Positions 59,026-64,000 of a stretch of DNA of 64,000 nucleotides are shown here, one piece after another; positions within the stretch are counted from its first letter, which is position 1; every line of letters begins with the position of its first letter. The translations under genes and the position numbers were made by a program. The stretch is from contig NZ_AQXG01000014.1 of the NCBI RefSeq assembly GCF_000375425.1, forward strand, positions 1 to 64,000, read 5' to 3'. Under the pieces are notes generated by a model. It was not told the origin of the DNA and did no database searches. It was given only the letters and a program-made list of their open reading frames with translations. This DNA is from Gracilimonas tropica DSM 19535. GTDB taxonomy: Bacteria > Bacteroidota > Rhodothermia > Balneolales > Balneolaceae.

Positions 59026-59076
59026 CAACATCCAACTCCGAACACCGAACTGTACAGCGTCTCGCTGAGTCGCTTG
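59026..59076 (+). repeat. CAACATCCAACTCCGAACACC repeat, copy B
   Basis: Matches 56534-56584 with about four differences, and is preceded by another GGAACATCGAACACC piece (59011-59025). It lies in the 240-base gap upstream of the M61 gene, which holds no gene. Confidence 0.7.
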
Positions 59077-59143
59077 GGTTATGCTAACCACACGGGTGAA
59101 TTTAAGCCATATGCTACCTCGTTTTGGAAGCCGGCCTTGGCGA

Positions 59144-59587
59144 TCATTTAAACAGGTCAATGAGATAATTCCGGTCGAAGATGCGGTCTCTGATGGGGAC
59201 TTTTGCCAATTCAAAGAGCATCGTACCCTGTATCTTTCGGCTGCGTTCGGCCTCGGTATAATAATCGGATTCGATGTACCCGCCCTTGCCCGGCGACTCA
59301 TACTCCAACAGCAACACATGGAAATTACGATCCAGCACCGAACGTCCCAGGCAGTGTGCCATCACCATGAGGATGTAGTTATAGTCGCGTTCGTTATCGG
59401 GAAGGTGCTTGGGATAGATGATCTGCAAGGTGATGCAGCCGTCTTTGATCTCGAGCACTTTGAATGCCGTGCCTTTGAAGATCGCATAATACCAAAGTCC
59501 GGAGCTTTGCATGTGGCGGTCAATATCCGGCAGTTTTGAATCGGGGATAGAGATGCCGTTATCGGCAGGGGTGTTGGGATAGATCAT
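59144..59587 (-). CDS. Hypothetical protein
   Basis: 147 residues, not recognised. It has a compact mixed alpha/beta look with HMQSSGLWYYAIFKGTAFKVLEIKDGCITLQIIYPKH in the first half and YNYILMVMAHCLGRSVLDRNFHVLLLEYES in the second. There is no signal peptide or membrane segment, so it is cytoplasmic. It is the nearest gene downstream of the helicase set on the same strand, but 180 bases separate it from the small protein gene and its base composition is closer to the core genome. Confidence 0.55.
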   Translation of the reverse strand: MIYPNTPADNGISIPDSKLPDIDRHMQSSGLWYYAIFKGTAFKVLEIKDGCITLQIIYPKHLPDNERDYNYILMVMAHCLGRSVLDRNFHVLLLEYESPGKGGYIESDYYTEAERSRKIQGTMLFELAKVPIRDRIFDRNYLIDLFK

Positions 59588-59726
59588 AGTGGGTAACGTT
59601 TGGGGTGATTGTGTTGGTTGTTCGTTACACCAAGATCAAAGGAATAGAGAAGCCACTCGCCGTTTGGATAACCAAGCATCCCACATCGTTTGAACCACCG
59701 TGCCCGAGTTGAATGGGTCGGTTGGT

Positions 59727-59744
59727 AACCCGCCGGGGCGGGTT
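59727..59744. repeat. GC-rich hairpin after the helicase set
   Basis: AACCCGCC-GG-GGCGGGTT, a perfect 8-base stem with a 2-base gap, 24 bases past the stop of the small protein gene. On the plus strand TTTCTT follows. On the minus strand there is no T-run. It may terminate the helicase transcript imperfectly. Confidence 0.45.
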
Positions 59745-59767
59745 TCTTGATGTTGATTTGAAGTTAG

Positions 59768-60010
59768 TTAGATCGGGGTAAATTTAAAATGGGTGTCTAA
59801 TTCTTTTTCACTATCAAATGAAAAATGAGTGCTGCTTTGGCCTTTTAAGAATTTATTTAGCTCCTTTTTTGACTTAAAAAGTCTATAAGAAATACCTTGA
59901 TAATTATAGACCCAAAAGGTTTTTCTTTTGTCGTCCATTGTTAGTTGAACAGTTTCTACCGATATATCTGAACGGATATAACTATAGCCTATTTGCTTAA
60001 CCTTATTCAT
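59768..60010 (-). CDS. Small hypothetical protein co-transcribed with the DUF3427 helicase
   Basis: 80 residues, not recognised. It is basic and short: MNKVKQIGYSYIRSDISVETVQLTMDDKR in the first part and LFKSKKELNKFLKGQSS in the second, with no membrane segment. The ATG at 60010 lies four bases after the helicase stop, so it is probably translationally coupled. The frame is open to 60070 inside the helicase gene, but that start would overlap by 56 bases. Its AT-rich composition matches the helicase. A role in the same process is likely from position only. Confidence 0.6.
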   Translation of the reverse strand: MNKVKQIGYSYIRSDISVETVQLTMDDKRKTFWVYNYQGISYRLFKSKKELNKFLKGQSSTHFSFDSEKELDTHFKFTPI

Positions 60011-60014
60011 AGGA

Positions 60015-63000
60015 TTAATTTTTGCTGATAGAAGTCGCTTTATAAATATCCGCAGGTAAGGGCTCTTCAACTTTCCAAACTATGTCCATAGGTTGCGACC
60101 CCTCCCATTGATTTAGTTCTACTGGTCCTACAAAGAAATATGGTTGAGTTTCACGTCTTTCATCTTGCCTTTGATTTCTGATAAACAATAATGGTGTGAT
60201 ACCTTTTTGTCTATGTTCTAAATGACGGATACCTTTTTTTGTAGTGGGTTTGGTATTACTCTGGGTTTGCCAGTGAAATAAAGTATCTGATATGGCATAA
60301 TCTCGATACATAGTAGAAGGAGAATAATCTTTTTCACTTTTATTTAAAGTCACAAATAGAAGATTGCATTTTGTTTCTTTGTGAAAGAATACGCCTTCTC
60401 GCGGTAAATACAATTTTCCGTTTCGAATATCATTAAATGCAGCCATGATCTCATCACGACTATATTTGGAGTGTAGCTCTAAATATATATCGTAAGGATT
60501 TTTCCAGAGCTTAGTTCTATGTGTTACTTCATTTAATAAAAACTCCATTAATTCACGATATTCATTTACTAACCCAGGATAGTTCCAAAACCTGTGAATT
60601 AGTTTTTCTAGCTGACTAATTTCATTCTCTTCACCAAAATTAGCTGCCCACATTTTTAAATAGCTCAGTTCTTGTCTCCCGAGGTTTGAAGTAGCAGGAG
60701 GCTTTGAGTTTGAAAAGAAATTTATACTCCACTTAAGTCTGGAAATACTATCTATATGAATGCTTCTAATAATCGACCTTCCAAAAGCTTTTTCTTCATC
60801 GGTTTGTTCACTTGAAATAAGACCTACCTCTCTTTTAAGCTGTGTGAAATAAAGGTCATTCTTGTAGAAATCTTCTAAATGTAGTTCAGTCTTTGCAAAA
60901 AATTGGTGAAGTGTTTTTGGCCGTTCTACACTCTTGTAAAGTGAGACAATTTGTGGTCGATTTGAAGCAATAGAATTTTTGATATTATCCAAGACAATTT
61001 CTTGAGAGACCTTATCTAATTCTACGGCACATCCAGTAGGGAGAACCGGAAACCCATTTTCTAAATGTCTTTGAAGTTTTCGCCCATGTACATTTACCAA
61101 GGAACTGAACTTATTTGAATAGCTAAATTTATTATTCGAATGACCAATGAAATCAAGAACTGTCAAACATTCCTTACCATCCGAAAGACGTAATCCTCGT
61201 CCAAGTTGTTGAGTGAACAAAATTGAACTCTCTGTTGGTCTTAAAAATAAAATTGTATCAACTTCAGGAATGTCAATTCCTTCATTAAATAGATCTACAG
61301 TAAAGATTGCATTGACATCACCTTTTCTGAGTTTTGATATCGCAGAGTCACGAGTTGCTCGATCTGAATTACCTGATAAGTGTATACTTGGTATTCCCAT
61401 CTCATTAAATTTCTGAGCCATATATTGAGCGTGCTGAACTCCTACGCAAAAACCCAGAGCTTTCATTTCAAATGGGTCCCTGATTTTATCCTTCAATTCC
61501 TTTTCGATGAATGCCATACGATCGTCTGATGAGGTATATAAGTTTTCTAACTCGGCTCGGTCATATTTACCACGCACCCAATTGACGTTTGATAAATCAG
61601 TGTTATCATGGACTCCAAAAAATTGGAAAGGCGAAAGGAGTCCTTTTTCTATGGCATCCCAGACTCGTAATTCTGCAGTAGCTTTACCGTCAAAAAAGTC
61701 CATGACATTTTTCCCATCCGTTCTTTCTGGAGTAGCTGTTAATCCTAATAAATATTTAGGCTCAACATAATCTAAAAGTCTTTGATAGGTGTTTGCTTCA
61801 GCATGGTGAAATTCATCAATTATAATTGCATCAAAATGATCTTCCTCAAAATTGAATTCGCCAGTATGAAGTGATTGGATTGATGCAAAAACATGATTCC
61901 ATTCATTGGGAATGAATCCGTCGACATACAATTCTCCAAAACCGCTTTCTTTTAAAATCTGGCGAAAGGTTTGAAGACTTTGCTTCAAAATCTCTTTTCG
62001 ATGAGCAACAAAAAGTAGCTTAGGATCTCCATTAAATTCGGCTTTGAAGTTTTTGTAATCAAAAGCTGAAATGACCGTTTTCCCAGTCCCAGTAGCAGCG
62101 ACAACTAAGCTTCTATTATTTTGTTTAACGACCCTTTCGAGTTCAAGTTTTTCTAAAATCTCTTGTTGGAATGAATATGGTTTTAAATCAAAAAAAGTTT
62201 GGTCAAACTTTACCGTTGATTCTTGATTTAGAGCAGCACTAAGAACTTTCTTTTCATTTTCACTTCCTTCATACATCTTGAATTCTTCACTATTCCAGTA
62301 ACTTTCAAACGATGCTTCAAACTTTTGAATTAGATGAGGCGATTCAATATTCGAGATTCTGACATTCCATTCTAATCCGTCAGTTTGTGCACTAGCCGAG
62401 AGGTTTGAGGATCCAACATAAGCTGTACTATAACCTGTGTTTCTATGAAATAACCAAGCTTTAGCATGGAGTCTCGTTCTTCTTGTATCATAGGAAACTT
62501 TTACTTTTGCCCCCATTTCTTGAAGTTCATCAATCGCTTTTTTATCACTTGCTCCCATATATACAGTTGTGATGACTCGGACTTCAACACCTTGGTTTAT
62601 ACACTGTCTAATTTCTTCTTTCAGCAATCGAAGTCCAGACCATTTGATAAATGAGCAAATAAAATCAACTCGATCTGCACTTTGAATTTCTTTTTTTAAT
62701 TCGAAGCCTATTCGGTATTCATCGCGAGAATTTACCAGTAAAGCAGATTGTGATAATGGTATTCCTGGATGAGTTAAATCTTTTGATTTCCATTGTGTAC
62801 CACTTTTATTATTTAAAACGGAAAGTAAAATCTCTTCGGTAGCAAAATCATTTTCATCAAAACTTTTATTGATTTCAGCGAGCTGTTTGATAAAAGAATT
62901 ACATAATTCCAGTCCCTTCTTTATTCTGTCCTTTGGTTTAATGTCATCAAGTGTAATTCTTAAAAAACGTTCGAGGTATATTGCTGCATAGGTTGAAAAT

Positions 63001-63116
63001 TCTGCTGGATCAACAGTGTCTAGCTGCTTCTCAAATGCTTCACTTGCTAAAAGTTCTTTCTTCTTTTCTGAAAGTAATTCGTCGTATAAACCTTCTTGGA
63101 GTAGTTCTTTTATCAT
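60015..63116 (-). CDS. PLD-like nuclease/SF2 helicase with C-terminal DUF3427
   Basis: A 1033-residue protein. Residues about 115-280 form a phospholipase-D-type domain with H217-x-K219 in TRLHAKAWLF and the partner motif GSSNLSASAQTDGLEWN (235-251). An SF2 helicase follows: Walker A AATGTGKTVIS (340-350), DEFHHAEAN (434-442), GLTATPERTDG (458-468), then SATDRATRDSA-like motif IV residues and QQLGRGLRLSDGK (motif VI). The last part, with KKGIRHLEHRQKGITPLLFIRNQRQ and PYFFVGPVELNQWEGSQPMDIVWK, is DUF3427. Such proteins sit in defence or restriction contexts in many bacteria, where a PLD nuclease tied to a helicase could cut foreign DNA; activity is inferred. DNA is AT-rich (60 bases from 61201: 18 G+C). 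Confidence 0.9.
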   Translation of the reverse strand: MIKELLQEGLYDELLSEKKKELLASEAFEKQLDTVDPAEFSTYAAIYLERFLRITLDDIKPKDRIKKGLELCNSFIKQLAEINKSFDENDFATEEILLSVLNNKSGTQWKSKDLTHPGIPLSQSALLVNSRDEYRIGFELKKEIQSADRVDFICSFIKWSGLRLLKEEIRQCINQGVEVRVITTVYMGASDKKAIDELQEMGAKVKVSYDTRRTRLHAKAWLFHRNTGYSTAYVGSSNLSASAQTDGLEWNVRISNIESPHLIQKFEASFESYWNSEEFKMYEGSENEKKVLSAALNQESTVKFDQTFFDLKPYSFQQEILEKLELERVVKQNNRSLVVAATGTGKTVISAFDYKNFKAEFNGDPKLLFVAHRKEILKQSLQTFRQILKESGFGELYVDGFIPNEWNHVFASIQSLHTGEFNFEEDHFDAIIIDEFHHAEANTYQRLLDYVEPKYLLGLTATPERTDGKNVMDFFDGKATAELRVWDAIEKGLLSPFQFFGVHDNTDLSNVNWVRGKYDRAELENLYTSSDDRMAFIEKELKDKIRDPFEMKALGFCVGVQHAQYMAQKFNEMGIPSIHLSGNSDRATRDSAISKLRKGDVNAIFTVDLFNEGIDIPEVDTILFLRPTESSILFTQQLGRGLRLSDGKECLTVLDFIGHSNNKFSYSNKFSSLVNVHGRKLQRHLENGFPVLPTGCAVELDKVSQEIVLDNIKNSIASNRPQIVSLYKSVERPKTLHQFFAKTELHLEDFYKNDLYFTQLKREVGLISSEQTDEEKAFGRSIIRSIHIDSISRLKWSINFFSNSKPPATSNLGRQELSYLKMWAANFGEENEISQLEKLIHRFWNYPGLVNEYRELMEFLLNEVTHRTKLWKNPYDIYLELHSKYSRDEIMAAFNDIRNGKLYLPREGVFFHKETKCNLLFVTLNKSEKDYSPSTMYRDYAISDTLFHWQTQSNTKPTTKKGIRHLEHRQKGITPLLFIRNQRQDERRETQPYFFVGPVELNQWEGSQPMDIVWKVEEPLPADIYKATSISKN

Positions 63117-63137
63117 ATTATTTCTGGAAATTTTGAA

Positions 63138-63989
63138 TCAATAATCCCCCATCCCCGGAATCACATTCCTTATCCCGCCGCGGGGATTTTCCACATCACC
63201 TTTATACCTGGGAATAATGTGAATGTGCGTGTGGAAGACGGTTTGTCCGGCTGCTTCATACATGTTAAAGCCGATGTTGAATCCGTCGGGTTGGTATTTC
63301 TTTTCTAAGATATTCTTTACTCGTTCCACCATGATTCGACAGGCGGTTTTTTCTTTGTCGTTCATTTCAAAATAATGGGTCGATTTCCGCTTGGGAATCA
63401 CCAGGGCGTGTCCATTGCTCACCGGGTATTTGTCGTAGATGCTGTACACGGTGGCCAGTTCGGAGATAAGTTTGGCATCGGGAGACGGATTTTCAAAGAT
63501 GCCTTCCTTGCCGTTGTCCACCTGTGTGAAGTGCCGATATTCGTAAATCTCACAAAAATCATTCTTGAAGAAGGACTTGTAGGGCAGTTTTACGTTGCAT
63601 TGGTAGGTCGGCTCTTTGTGAACATAATGAGTTCGGTAGCCTTGTCTTTTTAAATCACGGCGGACGGTGAAAAAGGCTTTTCCGGTTGGCTTCAACAACT
63701 CACTGACCGACATTAGCACTTCGGCCTGTTCTTCTGGCAACAATACATTCAACACATACTGGCAGATTATGGTATCAAATTTTTTGTCAGGGTATTCGGG
63801 TGCGTGATGCGGATCATAAGCAGTGCAGTTGAATCCTTTAGAATTCAGAAATTCAACATCTTTTCCAAAACCTGAACCGAAATCCAGAACCTCACCTTCA
63901 ATCACTCCCATGTTATAGAGCTTGCGAGTAGGATACGAAACTTTGTCCCGTTCCTTAGCTGTGAGATGTGAATTCGGGTTTCCTTTCAT
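63138..63989 (-). CDS. Class I SAM-dependent methyltransferase fused to a HIT-domain hydrolase
   Basis: A fusion protein of 283 residues. Residues 25-155 carry a Rossmann methyltransferase: motif I EGEVLDFGSGFGKDVEF (36-42 are DFGSGFG), then FDTIICQYVLNVLLPE and LLKPTGKAFFTVRRD. The C-terminal part (about 165-283) is a HIT domain with VSNGHALVIPKR and the His triad H253-T-H255-I-H257 in QTVFHTHIHIIPRYKGD. HIT proteins hydrolyse or transfer nucleoside phosphates. The substrate of either half is unknown. The gene starts 21 bases before the helicase gene, on the same strand. The start (ATG 63989; a GTG at 63992 is possible) is close to the window end, and the frame remains open to the edge. Confidence 0.85.
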   Translation of the reverse strand: MKGNPNSHLTAKERDKVSYPTRKLYNMGVIEGEVLDFGSGFGKDVEFLNSKGFNCTAYDPHHAPEYPDKKFDTIICQYVLNVLLPEEQAEVLMSVSELLKPTGKAFFTVRRDLKRQGYRTHYVHKEPTYQCNVKLPYKSFFKNDFCEIYEYRHFTQVDNGKEGIFENPSPDAKLISELATVYSIYDKYPVSNGHALVIPKRKSTHYFEMNDKEKTACRIMVERVKNILEKKYQPDGFNIGFNMYEAAGQTVFHTHIHIIPRYKGDVENPRGGIRNVIPGMGDY

Positions 63990-64000
63990 CACAAATTGAA

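Overview
The window reads as a chromosomal segment of a marine or saline Balneolia-type bacterium (Balneolota, the Gracilimonas/Balneola neighbourhood), a relative of Bacteroidota. The support is indirect. A secreted protein ends in the NYPNPFNPTT...YLYTIR...KKMLLMK sorting tail seen in Balneolia, Rhodothermia and Ignavibacteria. There are many lipoproteins, a TonB-dependent receptor, an Mrp ATPase without CxxC, TAnnTTTG-like promoter boxes, and small palindromic intergenic repeats of the sort common in these genomes. No rRNA is present. One tRNA gene (tRNA-Phe) is present.

Layout. 1-6.2 kb: the end of an MDR oxidoreductase, a SIMPL-domain lipoprotein, an MFS transporter and a large secreted endonuclease I with FN3, lamin-tail and PKD modules. 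6.5-10.7 kb: dabB-dabA, an energy-coupled inorganic carbon uptake pair. 10.8-15 kb: gamma-glutamyltransferase, whose 3' end is duplicated around a 2.3 kb low-GC cassette holding an AAA ATPase and a RloB-type protein (AbiL/RloAB-like defence), then tRNA-Phe. 15.1-23.7 kb: recJ, leucine dehydrogenase, hslO, ndh, an A-type Fe-S carrier, an AlbA_2 protein, gpsA and plsY. 23.8-27.2 kb: lipA, lipB and lpdA, which make the lipoyl cofactor and recycle it. 27.6-33.5 kb: a MltB-like lytic transglycosylase, a TlpA-like thioredoxin lipoprotein, a GNAT acetyltransferase, an M19 dipeptidase and three small membrane proteins. 33.6-38.5 kb: glutamate dehydrogenase, an SSS symporter, a TRIC-type channel and mrp. 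39-45.2 kb: gcvT, comB, ftsK, a LolA-like carrier and a flippase-like membrane protein. 45.4-53.4 kb: a small membrane protein with a penicillin acylase, a four-helix-bundle (S23) gene between inverted repeats, a DDAH-like hydrolase, ddl, a family 5 solute-binding lipoprotein and nadK. 53.7-59 kb: a TonB-dependent receptor under a TPP riboswitch, and an M61 peptidase. 59-64 kb: a low-GC helicase locus in which a methyltransferase-HIT fusion precedes a PLD-SF2 helicase-DUF3427 protein and a small unknown protein.

Most of the window is housekeeping: lipoylation, phospholipid synthesis, amino-acid catabolism, cell wall and chromosome segregation. The two places that look acquired are the cassette behind ggt and the helicase locus at the right end. 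The best candidate for a poorly described system is the methyltransferase-HIT / PLD-helicase-DUF3427 / small-protein set at 59.8-64 kb. The best-defined mobile unit is the 2277-base defence cassette with 17-base direct repeats. Coordinates, motifs and residue numbers were read by hand. Family names rest on recognised motifs, not on a database search.
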